Assembly (NCBI RefSeq): GCF_008086045.1
Contig: NZ_VSEY01000019.1
Coordinates: 124,001 to 188,000, forward strand
Reading direction: 5' to 3'
DNA from: Nonomuraea sp. PA05
Lineage (GTDB): Bacteria; Actinomycetota; Actinomycetes; Streptosporangiales; Streptosporangiaceae
Length of the DNA: 64,000 nucleotides
The translations under genes were made by a program, and so were the position numbers. The notes under the pieces were generated by a model. It did not search any database, was not told the origin of the DNA, and worked only from the letters and a program-made list of their open reading frames with translations. Shown piece after piece: positions 1-7,973 of this stretch; within the stretch, counting starts at the first letter, position 1, and every line of letters starts with the position of its first letter.

Positions 1-1037
1 CGCCCGACCAGGCGACGCTGGCGACGGCGGTGGGCCTTTCGACGACCCCGGCCACCGACTTCTACGACCTGATCGTGGTGGGCGGCGGCCCGGCGGGGCT
101 GGGCGCGGCGGTGTACGGCGCTTCGGAGGGGCTGAACACCGTGCTGGTCGAGGCGTACTCCTCGGGCGGGCAGGCGGGCCAGAGCTCCAGGATCGAGAAC
201 TACCTGGGCTTCCCCGACGGCGTCTCCGGCCAGCAGCTCGCCGACCGGGCGCGCAGGCAGGCGCTGAAGTTCGGGGCCGAGCTGCTGACCGCGCGCAAGG
301 TGACGAGCCTGGAACCGCGCGGGCAGGCGCGGGTGATCGGGTTCAAGGACGGCGGGGAGATCGCGGCGCACGCGGTGATCCTGGCCACCGGCGTCACCTA
401 CCGGCGGCTGGAGGCTCCGGGTCTGGACGAGTTCGTGGGGCGTGGCGTCTTCTACGGCGCCGCGCTGACGGAGGCGCCGGCCTGTAAGAACACCGAGGTG
501 TTCATCGTGGGCGCGGCGAACTCGGCCGGTCAGGCGGCCGTCTACCTGTCGGGATTCGCGAGCAAGGTCCATTTGTTGGTGAGGAGTGATGGTTTGGAGA
601 AGTCCATGTCGCACTACCTCATCGAGCAGATCGCCGCGATCCCCAACATCGAGGTGCACGTCGAGACGCAGGTCGTCGGCGGGAGCGGTGACGGGCACCT
701 GGAGCGGCTGACGCTGTCCACCAAGGGCGAGGAGCGCACGGTGGACGCGCAGTGGCTGTTCGTGTTCATCGGGGCGCAGCCGTACACCGAGTGGCTGGGC
801 GAGACGATCGAGCGGGACGCGCGCGGGTTCGTGCTGACCGGGCCCGACCTGGTGCAGGGCGGGCGGCGGCCGCGCAACTGGCCGCTGCGGCGCGAGCCGT
901 ACTTCCTGGAGACGAACGTGCCGGGGGTGCTGGCGGCCGGCGACGTGCGCGCCGAATCGATCAAGCGGGTGGCCTCCGCCGTCGGGGAGGGCGCGATGGC
1001 CGTCGCGCTCGTGCATCGGTACCTGGAGAAGCAATGA
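1..1037 (+). CDS. Thioredoxin-reductase-like FAD oxidoreductase (5' truncated)
   Basis: The reading frame is open to the left edge, so the N-terminus is missing; the GTG at 30 is only an internal codon. The visible part is a two-dinucleotide-fold flavoprotein of the TrxB type: GGGPAG for FAD near the start, GGQAGQSSRIENYLGF as in thioredoxin reductases, a second nucleotide-binding loop VGAANSAGQAA, and a C-terminal AAGDVR that contacts FAD. The redox-active CxxC that sits just before the second loop in true TrxB is absent (the stretch reads AALTEAPAC). Family relatives are about 550 residues and carry an extra N-terminal response-regulator or thioredoxin-like domain, which would lie outside the window. 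Its stop overlaps the start of the downstream histidine kinase (ATGA), so the two are probably one signalling or redox-sensing unit. It is unlikely to reduce thioredoxin. Confidence 0.85.
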   Translation, partial: PDQATLATAVGLSTTPATDFYDLIVVGGGPAGLGAAVYGASEGLNTVLVEAYSSGGQAGQSSRIENYLGFPDGVSGQQLADRARRQALKFGAELLTARKVTSLEPRGQARVIGFKDGGEIAAHAVILATGVTYRRLEAPGLDEFVGRGVFYGAALTEAPACKNTEVFIVGAANSAGQAAVYLSGFASKVHLLVRSDGLEKSMSHYLIEQIAAIPNIEVHVETQVVGGSGDGHLERLTLSTKGEERTVDAQWLFVFIGAQPYTEWLGETIERDARGFVLTGPDLVQGGRRPRNWPLRREPYFLETNVPGVLAAGDVRAESIKRVASAVGEGAMAVALVHRYLEKQ

Positions 1038-2455
1038 TCGACATTGACGAGCTGCGCAAACTGTTCCTCTTCGAGCGACTCTCCGACGAGCAGCTCACCA
1101 AGCTGGCGAGCACCGGCCGGGTGCAGAGCTACGCCCAGGACGAGGACATCCTCCGCCAGGGCGAGCCCGCCGACTGCTTCGCGGTGCTGCTCGAAGGCGA
1201 GATGCAGATGATCACCGAGACGGTCAGCGCCGGGACCGTCGCGATGCCCCGCACCTCGCAGCCTGGCGTCTACGGCGGCGCCACCTCGGCCTACCTGGGC
1301 GAGCGGGCCCCGCAGACCTACCAGCACACGTTGCGCGCCACCGCCCCGTCACGGGTGTTCACGCTGCCGGCCAAGAAGTTCGCCTACATCGTGGCCGAGT
1401 GGTTCCCGATGGCGATGCACCTGCTCGACGGCATGATGTCCGGCGGGCGCATGCAGCGGGAGATCATCGACCGGCGGCAGCGGCTGAGCGCGCTCGGCAC
1501 GATCACGGCCGGGCTCACGCACGAGCTGAACAACCCGGCCGCGGCGGCCGTGCGGGCGGTCAGCGAGCTGCGCTCGCTCATCAAGGCCTCGCGCTTCCAG
1601 CTCGCCCAGCTCGCCGAGGACGGCATAGCGCCCGAGAAGCTGCGCGCGCTGATCGAGGCGCAGGAGGCGTGCACCGGCAACCTCGGCAAGCTGGACAAGC
1701 GCTCGCCGCTGGAGATCTCCGACGCCGAGGACGAGCTGGGCGAGGCGCTGGAGGAGGTGGGCGTCGAGGACCCGTGGGAGCTGGCGCCCGCGCTGGTCAA
1801 CGCCGGTTTCACCAGCGACTACCTGCGGAAGATCCGCACCAAGGTGGGCGAGGAGCACACGCCGAAGGCGCTGCACTGGCTGGCCGAGGCCATCGAGATC
1901 TCGCAGATGCTCAACGAGGTGACCGAGGCGACCGAGCGCATCACGACGCTGATCCGCTCGGCCAAGCAGTACTCCCAGATGGACCGGGCGCCGTTCCAGC
2001 TCGTGAACGTGCACGACCTGCTCGACAGCACGGTCGCGATCTTCCGCGGCAAGATCCCGCCCGGCGTCACCGTGGTCACCGACTACGACCGCACGCTGCC
2101 CGAGATCCCCTGCTACGCGGGCGAGCTGAATCAGGTCTGGACGAACCTCATCCACAACGCCCTCGACGCGATGGACGGGGAGGGCACGCTGACCATCCGC
2201 ACCGCCCACGACGAGGACGAGGCGATCATCGAGATCGGCGACACCGGCCACGGCGTGCCGGAGGCGATCAGGGACCGGATCTTCGAGCCGTTCTTCACCA
2301 CCAAGAGCGTGGGCGAGGGCACGGGTCTCGGCCTGGACATCTCCTACCGCATCGTGGCAGGCCGGCACGGCGGCGAGATCAAGGTGCGCTCGGTTCCCGG
2401 CCAGACCTGGTTCGAGGTACGGCTGCCGCTCCGGGAGCCCACGGCCACCACCTGA
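1034..2455 (+). CDS. Cyclic-nucleotide-domain sensor histidine kinase
   Basis: 473 residues. The ATG at 1034 overlaps the stop of the flavoprotein, so it is preferred to upstream in-frame codons. Residues about 5-140 form a Crp-like cyclic nucleotide-binding domain (RQGEPADCFAVLLEGEM). A dimerisation/phosphoacceptor segment follows with the H-box HELNNP near residue 165, then a long helical linker, then a HATPase: N-box NQVWTNLIHNALDAM, G1 IGDTGHGV, F-box FEPFFTTK and G2 GEGTGLGL. No membrane segment is visible, so it is a soluble kinase. No response regulator is adjacent. Pairs of TrxB-like flavoprotein and cNMP/HATPase protein recur in actinobacteria; the signal is unknown, and coupling suggests the kinase output reads the flavoprotein redox state (inference). 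Confidence 0.85.
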   Translation: MIDIDELRKLFLFERLSDEQLTKLASTGRVQSYAQDEDILRQGEPADCFAVLLEGEMQMITETVSAGTVAMPRTSQPGVYGGATSAYLGERAPQTYQHTLRATAPSRVFTLPAKKFAYIVAEWFPMAMHLLDGMMSGGRMQREIIDRRQRLSALGTITAGLTHELNNPAAAAVRAVSELRSLIKASRFQLAQLAEDGIAPEKLRALIEAQEACTGNLGKLDKRSPLEISDAEDELGEALEEVGVEDPWELAPALVNAGFTSDYLRKIRTKVGEEHTPKALHWLAEAIEISQMLNEVTEATERITTLIRSAKQYSQMDRAPFQLVNVHDLLDSTVAIFRGKIPPGVTVVTDYDRTLPEIPCYAGELNQVWTNLIHNALDAMDGEGTLTIRTAHDEDEAIIEIGDTGHGVPEAIRDRIFEPFFTTKSVGEGTGLGLDISYRIVAGRHGGEIKVRSVPGQTWFEVRLPLREPTATT

Positions 2456-2542
2456 TCGCGCATCGTTACCGACTCCGACTTGTCAGGACGTCTTCTGACC
2501 GCGTGTAATGGGTGACCGAAATGCGGGAAGGAGACCGCCCCC

Positions 2543-2833
2543 ATGAGCACGCCGGAGTCGGTGACGGAGTCGCGATCGCTGAACGTGCCGCTCAGGGGGC
2601 TCGTCGCCATCGAGCGGCTGGGCGACAAGCTGCCGCATCCCTTCTGGCTGTTCGTCGTCCTGAGCGTGCTGCTGTCCCCGGTGAGCCGGGGGCCGGCGGC
2701 GGCCGGGGTGCCGAGGGTGTCGCCGAAGTGGGTGACGTTCGCGCTGGCGATCACCGGGATGGCGTCGCACATGGCCTCCGGCGCCGCGTACGTGGTGCTC
2801 GTCCCGCTCGGGCCCGCAGCGCCCGTCCCCTGA
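2543..2833 (+). pseudogene. Remnant of AbgT-family p-aminobenzoyl-glutamate transporter
   Basis: Only 96 codons against about 510 in the family. The first ~40 residues match the AbgT N-terminus (IERLGDKLPHPFWLFVVLS). The sequence then jumps to the segment normally around residues 110-150 of AbgT (FALAITGMASHMASGAAYVV), where the conserved Asp of S-x-x-x-S-D-A-A is Gly, and it stops a dozen codons later. Roughly 70 internal residues and the C-terminal three quarters are missing. A good ribosome site (GGAAGGAGA) and ATG remain. It lies 20 bp before an M20 peptidase of the glutamate carboxypeptidase type, the usual genetic partner of AbgT, so this is a decayed transport/hydrolysis pair. Confidence 0.75.
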
Positions 2834-2853
2834 CAATCCTCGAAAGGACTCTC

Positions 2854-3987
2854 GTGTTGATCACCGACTGGACGCGGCAGGCCCTGCCGGCCATGCTCGA
2901 CGACCTCAGGGCCGTGGTGGAGCTGGAGACCCACAGCTACGACAAGGTCATGCTGGTCAGGGGGCTGCGCGAGATCCGCGCGCGGGCGGTCGGGCACCTG
3001 GGCACACCGGACGACGAGATCCTGCACGAGGGCGGCCGGCACGGCGACGTCCTGGAGCTCTACTACCGGGGCACCGCGCCGGGGACCGTGCTCATGCTCA
3101 GCCACTACGACACGGTCTGGCCGACGGGCACGCTGGCGGGCTGGCCGTTCGCGGTGCTGGACGGCAAGGCGACGGGGCCGGGCGTGTTCGACATGAAGAC
3201 GGGGCTGGTGCAGTCGATCTGGGCGCTGCGCGGGCTGCGGGATCTGGGGCTGCCGCATCCGGGCGTGCGGTTCCTGTTCAACGGCGACGAGGAGATCGGC
3301 AGCCCGGCCTCACGGGAGCACATCGAGGCGGCCAGCGAGGACGCGCTGGCGACGCTGGTGTTCGAGGCGTCACTGGACGGGGCGCTGAAGACGGCCCGCA
3401 AGGGCGTGGGGCTGTTCAACGTGACCGTGACCGGGGTGGAGGCGCACGCGGGGCTGGACCCGTACGCGGGGGCCAGCGCCGTGCACGCGCTGGCCGAGAT
3501 CGTCACCACGCTGGCGGGCGCGGGCTCGCGCGAGCGCGGCACGACCGTGAACGTCGGCCTGATCAGCGGCGGCACCGGCCGCAACGTCGCCGCCGGGCGC
3601 GCCACCTGCGGCGTGGACGTGCGCGTCACGGACCCTGCCGAGATGGGGCGCATCGACGACGTCTTCGCCGCGCTGCGCGTCTCGGACCCGCGCGTCAAGA
3701 TCTCCGCCACCGGGGAGTGGAACCGGCCGCCGATGATCGCCAACCCGGCCTCCCAGCGGTTGTTCAAGGAGGCGCAGGAGGTGGCGGCCGGATTCGGCTG
3801 GCTGATGGACGAGGCGGCGGTCGGCGGCGCCAGCGACGGGAACTTCGTCTCGGCGCTGGGACGGCCGGTGCTGGACGGCATGGGGGCGGTCGGCGACGGC
3901 GCGCACGCGCGGCACGAGCACGTGGTGATCGAGCACATCCCGGAGCGCACGGCGCTGACGATGGGTCTGATCACGGCCCTGGCCTGA
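2854..3987 (+). CDS. M20 family metallopeptidase, glutamate carboxypeptidase-like
   Basis: 377 residues from GTG 2854, preceded by GAAAGGA; longer in-frame starts run into the AbgT remnant. The di-zinc M20 ligand set is visible: HYD near residue 84, the bridging Asp in GVFDMKTG, the catalytic/metal EE in FNGDEEIGS, an Asp/Glu region, and the late His in HEHVVIEH. A dimerisation (lid) domain sits in the middle (GVEAHAGLDPYAGAS). This arrangement is that of carboxypeptidase G2 and AbgB-like enzymes, which remove C-terminal glutamate from folate or p-aminobenzoyl-glutamate; the neighbouring AbgT fragment supports that substrate class. No signal peptide, so cytoplasmic. Without the transporter the present substrate is uncertain. 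Confidence 0.85.
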   Translation: MLITDWTRQALPAMLDDLRAVVELETHSYDKVMLVRGLREIRARAVGHLGTPDDEILHEGGRHGDVLELYYRGTAPGTVLMLSHYDTVWPTGTLAGWPFAVLDGKATGPGVFDMKTGLVQSIWALRGLRDLGLPHPGVRFLFNGDEEIGSPASREHIEAASEDALATLVFEASLDGALKTARKGVGLFNVTVTGVEAHAGLDPYAGASAVHALAEIVTTLAGAGSRERGTTVNVGLISGGTGRNVAAGRATCGVDVRVTDPAEMGRIDDVFAALRVSDPRVKISATGEWNRPPMIANPASQRLFKEAQEVAAGFGWLMDEAAVGGASDGNFVSALGRPVLDGMGAVGDGAHARHEHVVIEHIPERTALTMGLITALA

Positions 3988-4005
3988 TTGAGAGCGCTCT
4001 CACCG

Positions 4006-5031
4006 CTAGCGGAAGACGCGGTCGCGCGCCTGGTCGAGGGCCGTCAGCACCGCGCCCTGGAGCACCGCGTTGCCCGCCACGGCGCTGGCGCGCACCTCGG
4101 TCGGGGCGGGCGCCAGCTCCCGTAGCCGGGCGGCCACCTCGGCGGCCAGCTCGCCGCCGCCCGCCTGCCCCGCCTCCCCGCCGAGCACGACCAGTCCGGG
4201 GTCCAGGAGCGTGACGAACGCGAACGCGCCCTTGGCGAGGCGCGCGGCGAACTCGGTCCGGTCCAGCCGCTTCGCCACGCTCTCGGTGACCAGGTTGCAG
4301 AAGGCGGTGCCGTCCACCTCCAAGAATCCGATCTCGCCTGCGCCGCCCGAGACGCCGCGCCGCAGCCGCCCGCCGAGCACGACCGCCGCGCCCACGCCGT
4401 CGCCCACCCACATCAGCACGAAGTCCTCGGTGCCCTGGGCGGCGCCGGTGCGCAGCTCGGCGATGGCGGCCAGGTTGACCTCGTTCTCCAGGGTCACCGG
4501 CACGCCGAGCCGCTCGCTCCAGGCCGCCACCAGGCCGGTGCGCCAGCCGGGCACGTCGTTGGACGACACCAGCTCGCCGTCGCGCGGCGCGACCAGCCCT
4601 GGCGCGCCGACCACGACCGTGTCGATCTCCCGCTCCCCCGCGGCCTCCGTGACGACCTCGGCGACGAGGTCCACGAGGTCGCCGCCGACCGGCCGGGTGC
4701 GGCTGCCGGCCACCTGGCCGGTGATGTCGGCGACGGCCACGGAGATCGTCTCGCGCCGCAGGTCCACCCCCGCCACGTGGGCGCGCCCGGCCACCAGCCC
4801 GTACACGCGGGCGTTCGGGCCCCGCCGGGCCTCGCCCGACTCGCCGGTGACCTCGATCAGGCCGCCCTGCGTGAGGCGCTCGATCAGGTCGGACACGGTC
4901 GGTCTGGACAGGCCGGTCAGCTCGCGGAGCTGGGGCGCGGTGAGCGGGCCGCGGTCGAGGAGCAGGTCGAGGGCCAGGCGGTCGTTGATCGCACGGGCCA
5001 TGGCGGGGGTCGCGGTCTTCACGGCTCCCAT
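4006..5031 (-). CDS. ROK-family transcriptional repressor
   Basis: 341 residues. N-terminal winged helix (LTAPQLRELTGLSRPTVSDLIERL, split here by meaning: recognition helix about residues 44-56) followed by an actin-like ROK domain with VVVGAPGLV, LENEVNLAAIAE and GGAGEIGF. The zinc motif of classical ROK proteins (GEIGH followed by CxCGxxGCxE) is absent: His is Phe and only one Cys remains, so it is a zinc-free type. It is divergent from the MFS gene at 5097 and two operator-like boxes lie between them, so it most likely represses both the transporter and itself. The sugar or other inducer cannot be told from sequence. Confidence 0.85.
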   Translation of the reverse strand: MGAVKTATPAMARAINDRLALDLLLDRGPLTAPQLRELTGLSRPTVSDLIERLTQGGLIEVTGESGEARRGPNARVYGLVAGRAHVAGVDLRRETISVAVADITGQVAGSRTRPVGGDLVDLVAEVVTEAAGEREIDTVVVGAPGLVAPRDGELVSSNDVPGWRTGLVAAWSERLGVPVTLENEVNLAAIAELRTGAAQGTEDFVLMWVGDGVGAAVVLGGRLRRGVSGGAGEIGFLEVDGTAFCNLVTESVAKRLDRTEFAARLAKGAFAFVTLLDPGLVVLGGEAGQAGGGELAAEVAARLRELAPAPTEVRASAVAGNAVLQGAVLTALDQARDRVFR

Positions 5032-5035
5032 AATA

Positions 5036-5083
5036 AGCAGGGAGCCTGCCTAAAATCTCTTTTCATCAGGAAGCCTGCCTGAT
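5036..5083. promoter_or_regulatory. Tandem operator boxes for the ROK repressor
   Basis: Box 2 (5065-5083) is a perfect inverted repeat ATCAGG-N7-CCTGAT. Box 1 (5036-5054) is AGCAGG-N7-CCTAAA with the same AGCCTG core in the spacer. The boxes are 29 bp apart, close to three helix turns, and fill the 65-bp gap between the divergent ROK and MFS starts. Layout fits known ROK operators (an AGGAA..TTCCT-like dyad). Confidence 0.65.
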
Positions 5084-5096
5084 AGTTTTCCGGCTC

Positions 5097-6284
5097 ATGA
5101 GTCATCATCGTGCGATCGCCGTGATCTTCGCCGTGCACGGCGCCGTGGCCGGCACCATGTCCACCCGCCTGCCCTGGCTCCAGGACCAGCTCTCCCTCGA
5201 TCCGGGCACGCTCGGCATGGCGCTGCTGTGCCCGCCGATCGGCGCCTTCGTCGGCATGCCGATGGCCGCCCGCGTGGCACACCGTTTCGGCAGCCGCGCC
5301 GCCACCCGCGTGCTGCTCGGGCTGTGGTGCCTGGTAATGGCCCTGCCCCCGTTGTCACCGTCACCGCTCTGGCTGGCCGCCGCCCTGTTACTGTCCGGGG
5401 TCGGCGCGGGGATGTCCGACATCACGATGAACGCCCACGCCGTCGTCCTCGAACGGCGGCTCGGGCGCTCCATCATGTCCGGCTTGCACGGCATGTGGGC
5501 GGTGGGCAGCCTGACCGGAGGCGGCGTCGGCACGCTGGCCGCGCAGGCCGGCATCGACGCCCGCATCCACATCGGCGCGGTCGCCGCCGTTCTGCTCACC
5601 GTGAGCGTGCTGGCCGGGCGCGGCCTGCTCCAGGACGGCCCCGCCGGCGCCGCACCCTCCGGCGGGCCCGCACCGCGACGCTTCGCCCTGCCCTCGCGGG
5701 CGATCCTGCCCCTCGGCGTGGTCGGGTTCTGCGCCGTGTTCGCCGAAGGCGCCAGCGCGAACTGGTCGGCCGTCTACCTCACGGCCGTCACCGACGCGGG
5801 GCCCGGCGTGGCCGCGGCGGGTTACACCGTCCTGATGTTGTGCATGGCCGGCATGCGGCTGACGGGAGACCGGTTCATCCGGGCGCTCGGGCCCGTGACG
5901 GCCGTACGGGCGGGCGGGGTCGTGGGGGTGCTCGGCGGCGTTCTGGTGGTCACGGCCCGCACGCCCGCGCTCGGCATCGCCGGGTTCGCGCTGGTCGGGC
6001 TGGGAGTGGCGGTGGTCATGCCGCTGGTGATGGCGGCGGCGGGCAACGCGGGGACGAACGCGAGCGAGGGCGTGACGGGAGTGGCCACGATCACGTACCT
6101 GTCGGGCATGGTCGCCCCGCCCATCACGGGATGGCTGGCGGACGGCCTGTCCTATCCGGCCGCGTTCGCGATGATCACGGGGGTGATGGTGGTGATGACG
6201 CTGCTCGCCCGCGTCGTGCGGCACTCGGGTGGCGCGTCCGCCCGGCCCGCCGGTGACGGCAGCCTTGTCGGGAGCCGCGACTAA
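5097..6284 (+). CDS. MFS transporter, YbjJ/FucP-like
   Basis: 395 residues with about 12 hydrophobic segments. The N-terminal half has STRLPWLQDQLSL after TM1 and the loop motif ARVAHRFGSR between TM2 and TM3; a second such loop (TGDRFIRALGP) opens the C-terminal half, as expected for the duplicated MFS fold. The TM-rich GMSDITMNAHAVVLER segment is typical of the YbjJ group. ATG 5097 is the only reasonable start. It is divergent from a ROK repressor with operator boxes between them, a recurrent ROK-MFS pairing, so it is probably inducible; substrate could be a sugar or a small drug-like molecule. It ends 4 bp inside the convergent CPT-like gene. Confidence 0.85.
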   Translation: MSHHRAIAVIFAVHGAVAGTMSTRLPWLQDQLSLDPGTLGMALLCPPIGAFVGMPMAARVAHRFGSRAATRVLLGLWCLVMALPPLSPSPLWLAAALLLSGVGAGMSDITMNAHAVVLERRLGRSIMSGLHGMWAVGSLTGGGVGTLAAQAGIDARIHIGAVAAVLLTVSVLAGRGLLQDGPAGAAPSGGPAPRRFALPSRAILPLGVVGFCAVFAEGASANWSAVYLTAVTDAGPGVAAAGYTVLMLCMAGMRLTGDRFIRALGPVTAVRAGGVVGVLGGVLVVTARTPALGIAGFALVGLGVAVVMPLVMAAAGNAGTNASEGVTGVATITYLSGMVAPPITGWLADGLSYPAAFAMITGVMVVMTLLARVVRHSGGASARPAGDGSLVGSRD

Positions 6285-6811
6285 CGGACGCGCGCGGCGA
6301 CCGTCCGCGCGCACTCCAGGGAGCCGGTGTGCGTGGTGTCCACCTCCACGTCGTAGCGCACGCCCTGGTGCACCACCCCGGCCTGCAACTCGGCCATCCC
6401 CTGGGGCCTGTCCCGCCGCGCCAGCTCGCGCTGGGCGGCGACCGCGCTCTCGCACCTGACGCCCACCCACAGCACGTCCAGGCCGGACAGCGCCTTCTGC
6501 CATTCCTGCTGGGACGAGGGCCCGCCGAGGAAGACGTCGTCGACGATGACGGGCGCGCCCGCGCGGGCCATCGCGGCGACGCCCTCCCGCCAGGCCAGTT
6601 GCAGCCTGCGGAAGTCGGGCCCGACGTTCACCTCTCCGTCGTCGGTGATCTCGATGCCGCTGTCCATGCTCTGCATGGCGGCGGGCATCGCGTCCACGAG
6701 GTCGTCGATGGAGATGCTCAGCCACGGCTCGGGCAGGACGGCTTGCAGGCTCCTGGCCATCGCCGACTTGCCCGCGCTCGATCCGCCGTTCAACACGATC
6801 ACTTGGGTCAC
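6281..6811 (-). CDS. Chloramphenicol phosphotransferase-like kinase
   Basis: 176 residues from GTG 6811. P-loop GGSSAGKSAMAR is at residues 9-20, followed by SIDDLVDAMP, the Asp-containing strand found in chloramphenicol 3-O-phosphotransferase, and by VIVDDVFLGG and GVRCESAVAAQRE...RRDRPQGMA, which match the rest of the CPT fold. These are small soluble kinases of the P-loop class. CPT was found in the chloramphenicol producer, but most homologues have no shown substrate, so resistance is only a possibility. It is a single gene, convergent with the MFS transporter. Confidence 0.75.
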   Translation of the reverse strand: MTQVIVLNGGSSAGKSAMARSLQAVLPEPWLSISIDDLVDAMPAAMQSMDSGIEITDDGEVNVGPDFRRLQLAWREGVAAMARAGAPVIVDDVFLGGPSSQQEWQKALSGLDVLWVGVRCESAVAAQRELARRDRPQGMAELQAGVVHQGVRYDVEVDTTHTGSLECARTVAARVR

Positions 6812-6869
6812 AGCGCCACGCTAGGGGCACCCTGCGGTGATGCGAAACCGCATTTCGGCTGATACGCTC

Positions 6870-6885
6870 CCAAGCGAGCGCTTGG
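6870..6885. promoter_or_regulatory. Regulon operator site A
   Basis: CCAAGCG-AG-CGCTTGG, perfect 7-bp half-sites. It ends 23 bp before the LLM start at 6909. Read on the minus strand it is CCAAGCGCTCGCTTGG and differs from site F (36535) at one base only. Confidence 0.75.
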
Positions 6886-6908
6886 TTTACCTGCTGAGGG
6901 GATGCCGC

Positions 6909-7973
6909 ATGAGGTTCTCGACCTTCCATCTCTTCCACCGGTTCGACGGGCAGAGCTTCAAGGACGTCTACGACTACCACCTGGAGCTCATCGAGCTGGC
7001 CGAGGAGCTGGGGTTCGACGGGGTACGGCTGGCCGAGCACCACTTCAGGGACTACGGGGTCGTGCCGAACCTGTTCACCATGCTCGCCCACGCCGCCGCC
7101 AGGACCTCCCGGATCAGGCTCGGCACCGGCATCGTCGTGCTGCCGTTGCACAACCCCGTGCACGTCGCCGAGGAGGCCGCGCAGGTCGACGTCCTGTCGG
7201 GCGGGCGGCTGGACCTCGGGATCGGGCGGGGGTACCAGAGCTTCGAGTTCGAGGGGTTCGGGATCGACCTGGCCGAGGCGCGCGACCGGTTCAACGAGGC
7301 GCTGGAGGTGATCGTCGGGCTCTGGACGCGGGAGTCGTACCAGCACGAGGGGAAGTTCTACCGGACCGGCGCCGAGGTGTCGCTGGTGCCCAGGCCGCTG
7401 CAGAGCCCCCACCCGCCGCTGCACGTGGCGGCCGTCTCCCCCGAGACCGTGACCATGTACGCCGAACGCGGCCTGCCCATCCTGGCCGACCCGGCGGCGC
7501 CGTTCAGGAAGGTCGTCAAGGCGGCCGAGACCTGGCGCGAGACCGCCGCGCAGGCCGGGCACCCTGACACCACCGAGCTGGTCGTGGCCCGCAGCGTGTA
7601 CGTCGCCCCCACCCTGGAGCAGGCCCGCGCGGACCAGGAGCGGTTCGAGGCGTCGTTCGACCGCTCGCGCATCTTCAACCAGCGCAGCGCCCCCATCGAC
7701 CCCAAGACCGGCAGAGCCGCCCAGGGTTTCGAGTACTACCAGGACCGCTACCTCAAGGGCGGCGACCTCTCCGCCGACTTCCGATGGGAGCAACTGGAGG
7801 TGATCGGGGACCCCGCGCGGGTGATCGAGCAGATCTCGCTGCTCAGGGACGCCGGGTTCACCAACCTCCTGTGCGACTTCGGCAGCACCCGGCCGATGCC
7901 GCTGGAGGAGATGAAGCGCGTCATGCGCTTCTTCGCGACCGAAGTCATGCCGGCCTTTGGAGGCGGACGATGA
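6909..7973 (+). CDS. LLM class flavin-dependent oxidoreductase
   Basis: 354 residues from ATG 6909, with GAGGGGA upstream; the longer reading frame from 6837 would cross operator site A. A bacterial-luciferase-like TIM barrel: GFDGVRLAEHHF near the N-terminus, then RIRLGTGIVVLPLHNPVHVAEE and LDVLSGGRLDLGIGRGYQSFEF, the flavin-binding region of this superfamily. Such proteins use FMN (or F420) and oxygen or a hydride acceptor on carbonyl or hydrophobic substrates. It overlaps the next gene, an acyl-CoA synthetase homologue, by ATGA, so the two are co-translated and probably act in one degradation step. Confidence 0.85.
   Translation: MRFSTFHLFHRFDGQSFKDVYDYHLELIELAEELGFDGVRLAEHHFRDYGVVPNLFTMLAHAAARTSRIRLGTGIVVLPLHNPVHVAEEAAQVDVLSGGRLDLGIGRGYQSFEFEGFGIDLAEARDRFNEALEVIVGLWTRESYQHEGKFYRTGAEVSLVPRPLQSPHPPLHVAAVSPETVTMYAERGLPILADPAAPFRKVVKAAETWRETAAQAGHPDTTELVVARSVYVAPTLEQARADQERFEASFDRSRIFNQRSAPIDPKTGRAAQGFEYYQDRYLKGGDLSADFRWEQLEVIGDPARVIEQISLLRDAGFTNLLCDFGSTRPMPLEEMKRVMRFFATEVMPAFGGGR

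Noticed and set aside
2482..2499. GTCAG-N8-CTGAC dyad before the AbgT remnant as operator
   Set aside because: Arms of only five bases; not distinguishable from chance.
5388..7793. 801-codon minus-strand open frame
   Set aside because: Composition artefact of GC-rich DNA; its only real segment is the CPT-like gene, which is in another frame.
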